A model generated the notes under the pieces. The model did not search any database and was not told where the DNA came from. It saw nothing but the letters and a program-made list of their open reading frames with translations. Shown here piece after piece: positions 45,707 to 53,905 of a stretch of 64,000 nucleotides of DNA (positions are counted from its first letter, which is position 1; every line of letters starts with the position of its first letter). The translations under genes were made by a program, and so were the position numbers. The stretch lies in the NCBI RefSeq assembly GCF_014863545.1, contig NZ_CP062260.1:2108001-2172000 (forward strand), written 5' to 3'. Source of the stretch: Paenibacillus sp. JNUCC32. Lineage in GTDB: Bacteria > Bacillota > Bacilli > Paenibacillales > Paenibacillaceae.

Positions 45707-46420
45707 TTGCTTGAAATTAATAACTTAGTCAAACATCGCGGATCTCAAGAAATCTTATCGGGTATCAGTTTTAAAGCGAGACCTGGCAGAGTGACTGGTT
45801 TTTTAGGTCCAAATGGGGCAGGTAAAAGCTCAACGATTCGCATCCTGCTTGGATTAGATCGCGCCACATCAGGGAGTGCACTCATAAATGGCAAGCCATT
45901 CTCAGAGTTAGATAATCCCTTAGTAACAATAGGTGCTGCACTTGATGGATCTGGGGCCCATCGTATGCGAACAGGGCGGGCACACTTGCGCTGGATTGCT
46001 CGTGCCGCAGGATTGTCTAACTCACGTGTCGAGGAAGTTTTGGAAATCGTAGGTCTTACTAATGCAGCTGACAAAAGAGTGGGAAAATATTCGCTTGGTA
46101 TGGGGAGAAGACTTGGAATGGCCGCTGCGCTGCTGGGTGATCCCGCGATATTGGTTCTAGATGAACCCGTAAATGGGCTCGACCCGGAAGGAATTCGTTG
46201 GATCCGGACATTTTTACGCAAACGGGCTGAGTCTGGCAACACGGTGTTACTATCCAGTCATCTAATAGGAGAGCTTGCAGAGACAGTCGATGATGTGGTT
46301 ATTATTAAGCAAGGAACAATCGTTGCAGATGGAACGTTGGACGAAGTAATAGGTAACCATTCCACGCTGGAGAAAGCTTTTTTTGCCCGGACATCTGATC
46401 ATGCTGGTGGTGTTGTATGA
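45707..46420 (+). CDS. ABC transporter ATPase (BcrA/LanF type)
   Basis: ATPase of 237 residues: Walker A GPNGAGKSST, signature YSLGMGRRLGMA, Walker B ILVLDEPVNGLDPEG, and the switch His in LLSSHLIGEL. TTG 45707 (MLEINNLVKHRG) lies 8 nt after AAGGGAG; the frame is open further upstream without a better start. Overlaps the first permease (ATGA). Family members expel or detach bacitracin or lantibiotics; the drug here is unknown. Confidence 0.9.
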   Translation: MLEINNLVKHRGSQEILSGISFKARPGRVTGFLGPNGAGKSSTIRILLGLDRATSGSALINGKPFSELDNPLVTIGAALDGSGAHRMRTGRAHLRWIARAAGLSNSRVEEVLEIVGLTNAADKRVGKYSLGMGRRLGMAAALLGDPAILVLDEPVNGLDPEGIRWIRTFLRKRAESGNTVLLSSHLIGELAETVDDVVIIKQGTIVADGTLDEVIGNHSTLEKAFFARTSDHAGGVV

Positions 46421-47166
46421 GAGCATTCAACGCGGAACTATCTAAATTGTTCTCCCTGCCGGGCATTTGGCTTGCCTTTCTTGTTGGAGCATTTTCTCCT
46501 GCGGTCATAGCCGCCTTAGACAGTATAGCTCAAAAAGAGGAGATTATAGCTGGAGTGAGCACACGGCTTTTGGAAGTTGGCTATATTGGACTAGCCCTTG
46601 GTGTACAAGGTGTCATCATCCTTGGTGTGCTTGCTGTCAGCAGCGAGTATTTGACAGAGAGCAGTGAATCTGGCGGAGGACAACAGATTACAACAAGTTT
46701 AACGGTTGTTTCATCAAGGCTTCAATTTTTGCTGGCAAAAGCAGGCGCTGTGACAGTAATCAGTATACTGCTTTGTATTGTTGCTATCATGACAACTGTG
46801 TCAGCCACGCATCTTGTTCTTGGTGAGTATTCCCCAGCATTTGAATGGTCGAAGCTGCTCGGTGCAGTTTGTTACTGGACATTCACTGCTCTATTAGCAT
46901 TCGGGATTACTGTACTAACTAAGAATGGCACGATTCCGCTTGCTGTGCTCATCATAAATACATCCGTTGTTTCATTTAGTTTCCTGCTTTCTAAAGTTAC
47001 AAAGTTAGCGTTATACCTACCGGATCGGGCTGGCCTTGAAATGTTTATGTTTCTGAGCGACAGATTCCTCACCCCGTTCATAGGCGGCATAGTCATGTCT
47101 GCCTGGGTAGTCGTTCTTTTCATTGCTGCAGCTATCGTATTCCATAGGAGGGACGTTGCTGCATGA
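46417..47166 (+). CDS. ABC-2 type permease, first subunit
   Basis: Membrane protein of 249 residues with about six helices (for example WLAFLVGAFSPAVIAALDSI and LGVQGVIILGVLAVSSEYLT, and AWVVVLFIAAAIVFHRRDVA at the end). Overlaps both neighbours by 4 nt. The SSEY motif after the third helix recurs in the next gene (CSEYIG), so the two subunits are related. Confidence 0.85.
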   Translation: MRAFNAELSKLFSLPGIWLAFLVGAFSPAVIAALDSIAQKEEIIAGVSTRLLEVGYIGLALGVQGVIILGVLAVSSEYLTESSESGGGQQITTSLTVVSSRLQFLLAKAGAVTVISILLCIVAIMTTVSATHLVLGEYSPAFEWSKLLGAVCYWTFTALLAFGITVLTKNGTIPLAVLIINTSVVSFSFLLSKVTKLALYLPDRAGLEMFMFLSDRFLTPFIGGIVMSAWVVVLFIAAAIVFHRRDVAA

Positions 47167-47921
47167 GTGTCCCTTCTATTAGAAAGATAACACAAATCCT
47201 TCGTGCTGAACTGGATAAATTAGCTACATTACCATTGATATGGCTCACTCTTATGGGTACATTCATTCTTAATTTAGGATTAGCCGCAGCTTTTACTTCT
47301 ATAGGTTTACAAGGAGCAATAGGGACGCAAAAAATACTGAATATAGGTTTTGCTTCGATGGGTTATCTTCAAGCAGGATTCATTATTCTTGGGATCCTAG
47401 CTACTTGTTCAGAGTATATCGGTGGACAGATTCGAACTACGTTAGCTGCGATGCCTTGTCGTGGGATTCAATTATCCATGAAGCATTTGGCATTGGCAAT
47501 CATAACGGTTCCCGCGGCCTTTATTATCGCTGCATCCGGTGTACTATATACTTATTTGATGATGAAAGACACAGCAGCAGCGATTGATATAGATACCATG
47601 GTAGAAGCATTAGCAGGTGCAACAGGCTATCTGACACTAACCTCACTTCTCAGTGCAGCTATAGGTGCTTTATTAAGACGAACCACTCCTGCTTTAGTGG
47701 TGCTGCTTGGTTATTATTTCGTTGTCAGTCCATTATCGAGAAATCTTCTGCCTAGTATTAAAATGTATTTTCCGGATACTGCAGGATATTATATGTATAT
47801 GCCGCCTTCCTCTGATGTAATAAATGTCCTTTCACCAATGCAAGGGACAGGGATTTCAATGATATGGACACTGATTTTTATTACGGCAGCTATTGTATTT
47901 TACCGTAAACGAGATGCTTGA
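47163..47921 (+). CDS. ABC-2 type permease, second subunit
   Basis: Membrane protein of 252 residues, about six helices. It starts as RAELDKLATLPLIWLTLMGT and ends IFITAAIVFYRKRDA, parallel to the preceding subunit (AELSKLFSLPGIWLAF, AAIVFHRRD). With the ATPase it would form a heteromeric LanFEG-like exporter. Confidence 0.85.
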   Translation: MSVPSIRKITQILRAELDKLATLPLIWLTLMGTFILNLGLAAAFTSIGLQGAIGTQKILNIGFASMGYLQAGFIILGILATCSEYIGGQIRTTLAAMPCRGIQLSMKHLALAIITVPAAFIIAASGVLYTYLMMKDTAAAIDIDTMVEALAGATGYLTLTSLLSAAIGALLRRTTPALVVLLGYYFVVSPLSRNLLPSIKMYFPDTAGYYMYMPPSSDVINVLSPMQGTGISMIWTLIFITAAIVFYRKRDA

Positions 47922-48054
47922 GTGTAAGTTTCAGCCATTCAAAAATATAACGCTAGTGATTTTTTAGAAAATTTCTGAAAAAGTACGATGGTCTATATGA
48001 TAGATGTGACGGAGTACAAAAACAAAGTCTCATTGAGAGTCTCATTGAAAGTTG

Positions 48055-48172
48055 TAGATGGACAAGAACCTAGACCCATAGAAAGTCGCTAATTTAGCGG
48101 CTTTTTTGTTTTATCGGGACAAGTTCTTGTTAGAACACGATGACAAGAACTTGATAACATTCCCGATATGAT
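48055..48172. repeat. dispersed hairpin repeat, copy 4
   Basis: GATGGACAAGAACCTAGACC head, AAAGTCGCTAATTTAGCGGC plus six T, then ATCGGGACAAGTTCTTGTTA with GACAAGAACTTG. It stands between the exporter operon and peptidase E; 47922-48054 otherwise holds nothing recognisable. Confidence 0.75.
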
Positions 48173-48202
48173 TTGATCGACGGCGACACGCCCTTATATT
48201 GA

Positions 48203-48275
48203 ACTAACGGGCAGATTAGATTAGCAATCTGTAAGAAACAATCCGCACGGAAATGTACTATATTATAGTTTATGT
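48203..48275 (+). promoter_or_regulatory. shared upstream module
   Basis: ACTAACGGGCAGATTAG then ATTAGCAATCTGTAAGAAAC and a TATATTATAG -10-like box before the peptidase gene. Similar blocks precede the DHFR-like genes at 10511 (AGCAATCTATGAGAAACA) and 51483 (ATTAGCAATCCGTAAGAAAC). Confidence 0.45.
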
Positions 48276-48328
48276 AGCCCCCTAAAGTCTAAAGAATAAA
48301 CGACAACCGCAAACAAAGGAGTGAAGTT

Positions 48329-49003
48329 ATGAAATTATTGCTCACATCTGCCGGCATTAATAACAAAAGCATACACAATGCGCTAGTTGACATGCTGGGC
48401 AAGCCGATCGCCGACTGCAATGCCCTGTGTATTCCCACCGCGATGTACGGACACCCCTGGGTAGGCCCCGGCGTCAAAGCCTGGCAATTCATCAGCGGGA
48501 ATTCCGAGAATCCCATGGTCGACCTAGGCTGGAAGTCTGTCGGCGTGCTGGAGCTCACAGCGCTGCCAAGCATCGACAAAGACCGCTGGGTGCCGCTAGT
48601 AAGGGAGACGGACGTCCTGCTGGTTTCGGGCGGCGACGCCCTCTACCTGTGCCACTGGATGCGGCAGTCCGGACTTGCAGACCTCTTACCGTCTCTGCAG
48701 GCAGTTTATGTGGGACTGAGTGCCGGGAGTATGGTGATGGCACCTAACATCGGGGAATTCTTCGTTGGCTGGACTCCACCCACTGGCGGCGATGACGCGC
48801 TGAGTCTGGTTGATTTTGCAATATTTCCGCATCTGGATCACGAAATGCTGCCGAGAAACACCATGGCTGATGCAGAGAGATGGGCCGCCGGGATGCAAGG
48901 GCCAGCGTATGCGATTGATGATCAGACCGCGATCAAAGTGATCGACGGAACGGTTGAAGTTGTCTCCGAAGGGAATTGGAAACGTTTTTCGCCCCTCCTA
49001 TAG
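48329..49003 (+). CDS. peptidase E / Type 1 glutamine amidotransferase-like (S51)
   Basis: Protein of 224 residues in family S51. The nucleophile elbow GLSAGSM has S131, as in the GWSAGAN motif of PepE; DVLLVSGGDALYLCHWM and the later FPHLDHEMLP are family landmarks. S51 peptidases cleave Asp-X dipeptides, but close relatives may act differently. AAAGGAGTG precedes the ATG. Confidence 0.85.
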   Translation: MKLLLTSAGINNKSIHNALVDMLGKPIADCNALCIPTAMYGHPWVGPGVKAWQFISGNSENPMVDLGWKSVGVLELTALPSIDKDRWVPLVRETDVLLVSGGDALYLCHWMRQSGLADLLPSLQAVYVGLSAGSMVMAPNIGEFFVGWTPPTGGDDALSLVDFAIFPHLDHEMLPRNTMADAERWAAGMQGPAYAIDDQTAIKVIDGTVEVVSEGNWKRFSPLL

Positions 49004-49146
49004 GAAGAGTGGAGAAGTGCACAATGGAGAAAAGATTGCCTCATTGTCCTCTAGTATTTCTCCAAGCTACACCAGAGGAAAAACATCGCATTTAACCTTG
49101 TTTTGATAAAAGGCTAGAATAAGAATGAACAAAGGGATGATAAGCT

Positions 49147-49620
49147 ATGCGGGCAAATGAGGAATTCAAACTGGAAGAAAGGCTGGAAGACATTACGGGA
49201 GTTACTTGTATTTACGTACCGGTAAGTGATGTTTATGAGTCTATTAAATGGTATCAAAAGAATTTAGGGTACCAACCTGCAAACATCGATCATGTTGAGC
49301 CTGGGATGGTCATGGCTGTTTTGAATATTCCCGATCGGAATGGAAACCTGCCTTCGCCTGGTTTAAGGCAAGTTGTACCCGCTCTGTTCCTTCACAAATC
49401 AGACGAAGAGGGCGGGCGATTACGCTTTTCATGGTCATTGGACAACGGCAAGCCCTACGCAATTGCATGTTTTATTACACCACGGATCGAAGAGCTATTT
49501 GAACGTTTTAAGAAAAACGGAGTGAATATTTTAGGAGAACGGGTCACAAGCGGACCAAACATAACGTTTGCTGACCCTGACGGCAACATATGGGAAGTTT
49601 GGCAGCCTTTAATCGATTAA
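49147..49620 (+). CDS. VOC (glyoxalase/bleomycin-resistance) family protein
   Basis: Protein of 157 residues with the paired beta-alpha-beta fold: TCIYVPVSDVYESIKWYQKN, LGYQPANID and ending ITFADPDGNIWEVWQP. Likely metal-binding, substrate unknown. AAAGGGATGA lies before the ATG. A relic copy of its first codons and leader occurs at 13035-13108. Confidence 0.85.
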   Translation: MRANEEFKLEERLEDITGVTCIYVPVSDVYESIKWYQKNLGYQPANIDHVEPGMVMAVLNIPDRNGNLPSPGLRQVVPALFLHKSDEEGGRLRFSWSLDNGKPYAIACFITPRIEELFERFKKNGVNILGERVTSGPNITFADPDGNIWEVWQPLID

Positions 49621-49662
49621 TCAGATCAATTTCGCTAACGGAAGCTGAATAAAGAAGAGGAG

Positions 49663-49697
49663 GCAGCCGGTCAGAGCGATCGGTTGTTTTTTTAAAA
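49663..49697 (+). terminator. intrinsic terminator
   Basis: CAGCCGGTC and GATCGGTTG form a stem with loop AGAGC, followed by seven T. Confidence 0.75.
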
Positions 49698-49698
49698 T

Positions 49699-49826
49699 GT
49701 CGAGGGACAAGAATATGGACCATTGAAGTCGCTATTTTAGCGGCTTTTTTATTATATCGGTATAATTTTTTTGCACATGCCTTGGTACAAGAACTTGTAC
49801 CGATTACCGATTAGATAGATTTATTT
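49699..49826. repeat. dispersed hairpin repeat, copy 5
   Basis: GTCGAGGGACAAGAATATGG head, GAAGTCGCTATTTTAGCGGC plus six T, ATCGGTATAATTTTTTTGC and a distal GGTACAAGAACTTGTACCG, ending ATTACCGATTAGATAGATTT. Here the second half carries its own internal dyad. Confidence 0.75.
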
Positions 49827-49837
49827 GAATATTTTTG

Positions 49838-49851
49838 AACGATCGGTCGTT
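49838..49851. promoter_or_regulatory. TetR-type operator
   Basis: AACGATCGGTCGTT has arms AACGA/TCGTT around TCGG, directly upstream of a strong -35. Probably the autoregulatory site of the TetR gene that follows. Confidence 0.6.
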
Positions 49852-49857
49852 AAATTA

Positions 49858-49887
49858 TTGACAATGCATTATGATAATCCTTATAAT
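49858..49887 (+). promoter_or_regulatory. strong sigma-A promoter
   Basis: TTGACA (49858-49863) and TATAAT (49882-49887), both perfect, with an 18-bp spacer. It overlaps the apparent 5' end of the TetR frame, which argues that translation starts further downstream. Confidence 0.8.
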
Positions 49888-50511
49888 GGCATTAATTCAG
49901 ATGAAGGGAGCCTGAAGGTTATCAAGAAAAGAGAGATAACATCAAGTCATATCGTCCAAGCGGCATATGAGCTGTTTGCAGAGCATGGGATAGAGAGAAC
50001 GAGTTTAGGCTTGATTTCTAAAAAAGTAGGCATAACGAAATCCTCCATATACTATCATTTTGCAACAAAGGAAGAGTTGATTAGCCGAACATTTGATTAT
50101 ATTTTTAGGGATCATTATTTTGCTGCTTACTTTAACGCTGAATCCGTTAATAAAGACAATTTCGTAGAAACGATAATTCGGGGCGGTTTAAATATGCTGC
50201 CAAGCGATGATGAAGAGTATCGTTCAACATTAAGAGTGCTCAGTGAGTTCACGATGCTAGCCGAGCGTGATGAGCAATTTAGAGCTCCCTTATTGAAAGT
50301 TCAACAAGATTTTATCAACGGTTTCTGTGATTTATTGTCAAAAGGCAGTGATCTGGGTCTAGTTGAACCTACAAAAATCGAAGTCAGTGCTAAAATTCTT
50401 GCCCTTCTTATTGATAATTTGTCTAGATGTAAGATGATGAAGATGGATTTGGAGTATCAGATGATTTGGGAAGAAACGGTTAATAGAATTATTATTCGAG
50501 AAAATACATAG
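49864..50511 (+). CDS. TetR family transcriptional regulator
   Basis: Repressor of about 200 residues; helix-turn-helix LISKKVGITKSSIYYHFATK. ATG 49864 is the only ATG before the conserved part, but it lies inside a perfect promoter. A start at or near ATC 49921 (IKKREITSSHIVQAAYELF), downstream of GAAGGGAG, would suit the family better, so the first roughly 19 residues are doubtful. Followed 24 bp later by an SDR gene, probably one operon controlled by this repressor. Confidence 0.85.
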   Translation: MHYDNPYNGINSDEGSLKVIKKREITSSHIVQAAYELFAEHGIERTSLGLISKKVGITKSSIYYHFATKEELISRTFDYIFRDHYFAAYFNAESVNKDNFVETIIRGGLNMLPSDDEEYRSTLRVLSEFTMLAERDEQFRAPLLKVQQDFINGFCDLLSKGSDLGLVEPTKIEVSAKILALLIDNLSRCKMMKMDLEYQMIWEETVNRIIIRENT

Positions 50512-50534
50512 TTAACTTATAAGGAGGGATCCGG

Positions 50535-51290
50535 TTGAAACATATATTGATAACAGGTACATCAAGAGGTATTGGTGAATCGTTGGCTAATCAATTAATC
50601 GATAAGAACCATCACCTTATATGCATTTCTAGAACTACGAACCAACGGATTATCGATCTAGCCCAGGATAGGGACTGCAGAATTGATTATTTTAATTTTG
50701 ATTTAACAAACATTGGCGAGATTGATCAACTTTTTGAGGACATCTTCCGTCAAATTGAGCTTTATTCCAACGATGAAGCGATCTATCTTATCAATAATGC
50801 TGCCATGTTGACTCCAGTGAGCCCAATTGAACGGATAGAAACGGATAAAATAATTGAGAACATCCATTTAAATCTATTAGCACCAATGATAATAACAGCT
50901 AACTATCTTAAACGTACCCAAGATATGAATGTGGACAAAAGAATTTTAAACATATCCTCAGCATCCGCAAAATATTTATTACCCTCACAAAGCTGTTACA
51001 GCACTGCAAAAGCTGGCCTTGACTCATTTACCAAAAGTATAGACATTGAGCAAAAGCTCGTGACATATCCAGCAAAAGTAGTCGCTGTTTATCCAGGTAT
51101 GATCGATACCCATTTACAATCGGAAATTCGATCCGTAAGTAATGATCTTTTCCCATATGTTAATGAGTTCATTCGATTTTCTGAGGAAGGGAAGCTACAA
51201 ACGCCTGAATACACTGCGCACAAATTAATTGAGATTCTGCTAAGCGAAGATTTTGGTAAGAATGTTGTTATAGAAACCATGGATCAATAA
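50535..51290 (+). CDS. short-chain dehydrogenase (YueD/sepiapterin-reductase-like)
   Basis: NAD(P)-dependent oxidoreductase of 251 residues: nucleotide motif TGTSRGIG, NNAAML, catalytic Ser in NISSASAKY and the YSTAKAG Tyr/Lys pair. It resembles YueD-type benzil reductases. TTG start after AAGGAGGG. In operon with the TetR repressor; substrate unknown. Confidence 0.87.
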   Translation: MKHILITGTSRGIGESLANQLIDKNHHLICISRTTNQRIIDLAQDRDCRIDYFNFDLTNIGEIDQLFEDIFRQIELYSNDEAIYLINNAAMLTPVSPIERIETDKIIENIHLNLLAPMIITANYLKRTQDMNVDKRILNISSASAKYLLPSQSCYSTAKAGLDSFTKSIDIEQKLVTYPAKVVAVYPGMIDTHLQSEIRSVSNDLFPYVNEFIRFSEEGKLQTPEYTAHKLIEILLSEDFGKNVVIETMDQ

Positions 51291-51346
51291 AGGCGAGTGA
51301 AGAAAACCTGCGAGACAGGTCGTTTATGGGTGTGATTTGATAGAAG

Positions 51347-51378
51347 AAGGAGAGGCATTCCAGCGCTTCTCCTTTTCT
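51347..51378 (+). terminator. intrinsic terminator
   Basis: AAGGAGAGGC pairs with GCTTCTCCTT (one G-T pair), followed by TTCT, 56 nt after the SDR stop. Confidence 0.7.
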
Positions 51379-51482
51379 AAGAACCCATTTGTGATTAGCA
51401 ATCCGTAAGAAACGACTCAAGCTGAGTTGTCCTATAATGTAGTTAATGTAAGAGATCCCTCATGAACAAAGGAGAACTGAAA

Positions 51483-52058
51483 ATGAGAAAACTCGTTCTA
51501 TTTTTGCACGCATCGCTTGACGGTTTTGTAGAAGGGCCGAACGGTGAAATGGACATTGGCTGGGTTGCTTACGATGCTGATTTGGAGAAGCACGCGAAAG
51601 AAATTCTGAGTACTGCCGACACTGTCATCTGGGGACGTGGAACTTATCAGATGATGCACAGTTACTGGCCATCTGTGCCCTCGAACCCATCAGCTTCGCA
51701 GCATGAACTTAATCATGCCGAGTGGATCGAAAAGACAGCCAAAATCGTTTTTTCCACGACGCTGGAGAAAGTCGAATGGAACAATTCCAGACTGGTGAAA
51801 GAAGATGTCGAGGAAGAGATCAAAAACCTCAAACAGCAGCCAGGCAAGGATATGGTCATCCTCGGCAGTCCTAGGTTCGCACACTACCTTATGCAGCTTG
51901 ATTTAATAGATGAGTATAAAATTACGGTTTCTCCCGTCCTGATCGGCAGCGGGTTGCCGTTATTCCAAGGTCTCAAGGAGAAGGTCAATCTTAAACTTAT
52001 CGAAAACAAGACATTTGATTCTGGAGCCATAGGCCTCGTTTACCAGACGGTTCGATGA
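51483..52058 (+). CDS. dihydrofolate reductase-fold family protein, third copy
   Basis: Protein of 191 residues: RKLVLFLHASLDGFVEGPNG, TVIWGRGTYQMMHSYWP, DMVILGSPRFAHYLMQLDLI and KITVSPVLIGSGLPLFQGL. ATG 51483 follows AAAGGAG. Same superfamily as the genes at 10511 and 11202; upstream module shared with 10511 and 48329. Confidence 0.87.
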   Translation: MRKLVLFLHASLDGFVEGPNGEMDIGWVAYDADLEKHAKEILSTADTVIWGRGTYQMMHSYWPSVPSNPSASQHELNHAEWIEKTAKIVFSTTLEKVEWNNSRLVKEDVEEEIKNLKQQPGKDMVILGSPRFAHYLMQLDLIDEYKITVSPVLIGSGLPLFQGLKEKVNLKLIENKTFDSGAIGLVYQTVR

Positions 52059-52143
52059 CTCTGTCTCCAAGAGTAGATTACGCTAACGGGACACGATATA
52101 TCTCAATGAAGACATTGAAGAGCTGGCTTGTTATTCAGACACG

Positions 52144-52232
52144 TGTCAAGAGACAAGAACATGATGAATTTGAAAGTCGCAATCTATGCGGCTTTTTTGT
52201 TTGAAGAATAATTCCCAATATGATTTCATCGA
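52144..52232. repeat. dispersed hairpin repeat, copy 6 (short)
   Basis: GTCAAGAGACAAGAACATGA head, GAAAGTCGCAATCTATGCGG plus CTTTTTTG, then diverges without the GGTACAAG dyad. A CTAACGGGCAG motif follows at 52257. Confidence 0.65.
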
Positions 52233-52380
52233 CAGCGGCAGACGCCCTGTTATTAAACTAACGGGCAGGATAGTCCAATCGTTTCGTGAGTACCTTAAAG
52301 CATATAAATTTATGAAAGCAGGGAAGTACAAGAAACACGTGGAATAAATATACAAATTATCGGTATTAGGAGGTTGAGAA

Positions 52381-52872
52381 ATGTCGTTTCCGGCACATAT
52401 TGTATCGGCAGGCGGAATTGTAGAAGATGGAATTGGAAATATCCTGTTAGTAAAAGCCCACGACGACGGTTGGGTATATCCTGGTGGAATAACTGAAGTT
52501 GGAGAAAACCTGATTGATGGCGTGATCCGTGAAATTAAAGAGGAAAGTGGAATAGACGCCATTGTTAGCCATTTAATTAGTGTTGTTTCGAATACAGCGG
52601 TCCATAAGTGGTATGACGGTGAAACTGATGTTCCTACGAAGGTCATGTTTGATTTCGTGTGCAAAGCTGTGGGTGGAGAGTTAGCTGAATCGACTGAAGA
52701 ATCTAGCGAATGCAGGTGGGTTCCAAAGGAGAATGTTCTGGATTTGATCACTTTACCCGCAATCCGCATGCGTTATGAAGCTTATTTGAACTTTAACGGC
52801 TCTGTGAATTATATGGAGTACGTCACTGCGACAACGTCAGAATGCAATGTTAAGCTTCGAAGGAGTGTTTAG
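52381..52872 (+). CDS. Nudix hydrolase
   Basis: Pyrophosphohydrolase of 163 residues with a complete Nudix box beginning GITEVGENLIDGVIREIKEE and closing SGI, fitting Gx5Ex7REUxEExGU. AGGAGG lies 7 nt before the ATG. Its nucleotide or nucleoside-diphosphate substrate is unknown. Confidence 0.92.
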   Translation: MSFPAHIVSAGGIVEDGIGNILLVKAHDDGWVYPGGITEVGENLIDGVIREIKEESGIDAIVSHLISVVSNTAVHKWYDGETDVPTKVMFDFVCKAVGGELAESTEESSECRWVPKENVLDLITLPAIRMRYEAYLNFNGSVNYMEYVTATTSECNVKLRRSV

Positions 52873-52908
52873 TTGTAGGTGTTCTTAAATCCTTAGGAGG
52901 GTGACACA

Positions 52909-53337
52909 ATGAATGATACTTGGAACCCCGAATCGCCAGGTGTGTTGCGCCTTCCTTCAGGTCGACTCGTCCGCGGCCGAGCACTCAGACGTCCACTTCC
53001 CCAAGGGCATCAGCCCACTTTTGCACTCTACCTGCTCGGACGACAACCAGCGCCCGTTGCTTGGGAAAGCCGCTGGATTCCTTGGCCGGACTTCTGGTTG
53101 CCAACAAACAAGGCTGCAGCCGCTGATGCACTTCGGGAAGCATGGTCTCGGGCTGAAGTTGAACGGGTTGAGATCGCCTGTGGGGGAGGGATTGGGCGAA
53201 CGGGTACGGCACTAGCTTGTCTCGCTGTGATTGATGGATTACCAAATTATGAAGCTGTCGACTATATTCGGCTGCAATACAGTCCACGAGCTGTTGAGAC
53301 GCCTTGGCAACGCCGCTTTGTCTCTCGTTTCAAATAG
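52909..53337 (+). CDS. protein-tyrosine-phosphatase-like protein
   Basis: Protein of 142 residues with the CX5R phosphatase loop ACGGGIGRTGTA (C91, R97) and, earlier, WPD (W59-P60-D61), the usual general-acid loop. It lacks the larger PTP scaffold. TTAGGAGGGTGACACA precedes the ATG. The 5' half is rich in Arg/Pro codons with G/C third bases, unlike its AT-richer neighbours, suggesting acquisition from a high-GC donor. Confidence 0.8.
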   Translation: MNDTWNPESPGVLRLPSGRLVRGRALRRPLPQGHQPTFALYLLGRQPAPVAWESRWIPWPDFWLPTNKAAAADALREAWSRAEVERVEIACGGGIGRTGTALACLAVIDGLPNYEAVDYIRLQYSPRAVETPWQRRFVSRFK

Positions 53338-53443
53338 GAAGGGCCCTATAGGTGGAGGATAACGCCAGAGAGCCCTGCAAAAGCCATGCTTCTGTATACA
53401 CAAAGGCTTTAAACTGGAATATGGTGCTGAAGCTAAGAATGTT

Positions 53444-53525
53444 GTCGAGTCCCATTAAAAGTCGCTATTGCAGCGGCTTTTTTGTTTTATAGGTACAAGA
53501 TGTCCCGTGCCAAGGACATGACAAT
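53444..53525. repeat. dispersed hairpin repeat, copy 7 (short)
   Basis: GTCGAGTCCCATTAAAAGTC, GCTATTGCAGCGGC plus six T, then AGGTACAAGATGTCCCGTGC and GGACATGACAATG in place of the longer dyad. Confidence 0.65.
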
Positions 53526-53784
53526 GTTTAATGATTCTAATAGCCATAACCTGTGAGGTTTTGTAAGATACGACTTAGTGCCTGAACCTATGTGTTTCAA
53601 GGTTACCGCTTCCGTATTTATAACACAGAAAGCCACGAGGTCTGCTTGGTTCATTAGCAATATTGGAGGGTTTAGAAGACATTTCATCATAGTCTGTGAC
53701 CCGGTAGAGGGTCATGAATGTTTCATTGCTATTCGTTAGTAGGAAGTCACGAGTTTGTATAAAGCCTGTCGTAGAGAATGTATA
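53526..53784. other. intergenic with a doubtful 50-codon frame
   Basis: A frame from an ATG near 53590 reads MCFKVTASVFITQKATRSAW and ends ECFIAIR before 53745. It has no ribosome site and no recognised family; probably chance or a relic. Confidence 0.25.
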
Positions 53785-53814
53785 TTGAGCATGTAAACCA
53801 ATTTGGTGTAAAAT
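53785..53814 (+). promoter_or_regulatory. promoter of the iron cassette
   Basis: TTGAGC (53785-53790) and TAAAAT (53809-53814) with an 18-bp spacer, just upstream of the Fur box. Confidence 0.5.
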
Positions 53815-53830
53815 CTACTCAAGCAAAATG

Positions 53831-53847
53831 ATAATGATTATCATTAT
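53831..53847. promoter_or_regulatory. Fur box
   Basis: ATAATGATTATCATTAT is a perfect 8-1-8 dyad matching the Fur consensus. It lies 17 bp after the -10, placing it over the start of transcription. Confidence 0.85.
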
Positions 53848-53905
53848 TAACAATAAACGAATTGTTTTGCTACAAAACATAAAACTTATGGGAGTGAATT
53901 AAATC

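Noticed and set aside
53487..53690. Minus-strand 67-codon frame
   Set aside because: No ribosome site, overlaps repeat copy 7, no recognisable motif.
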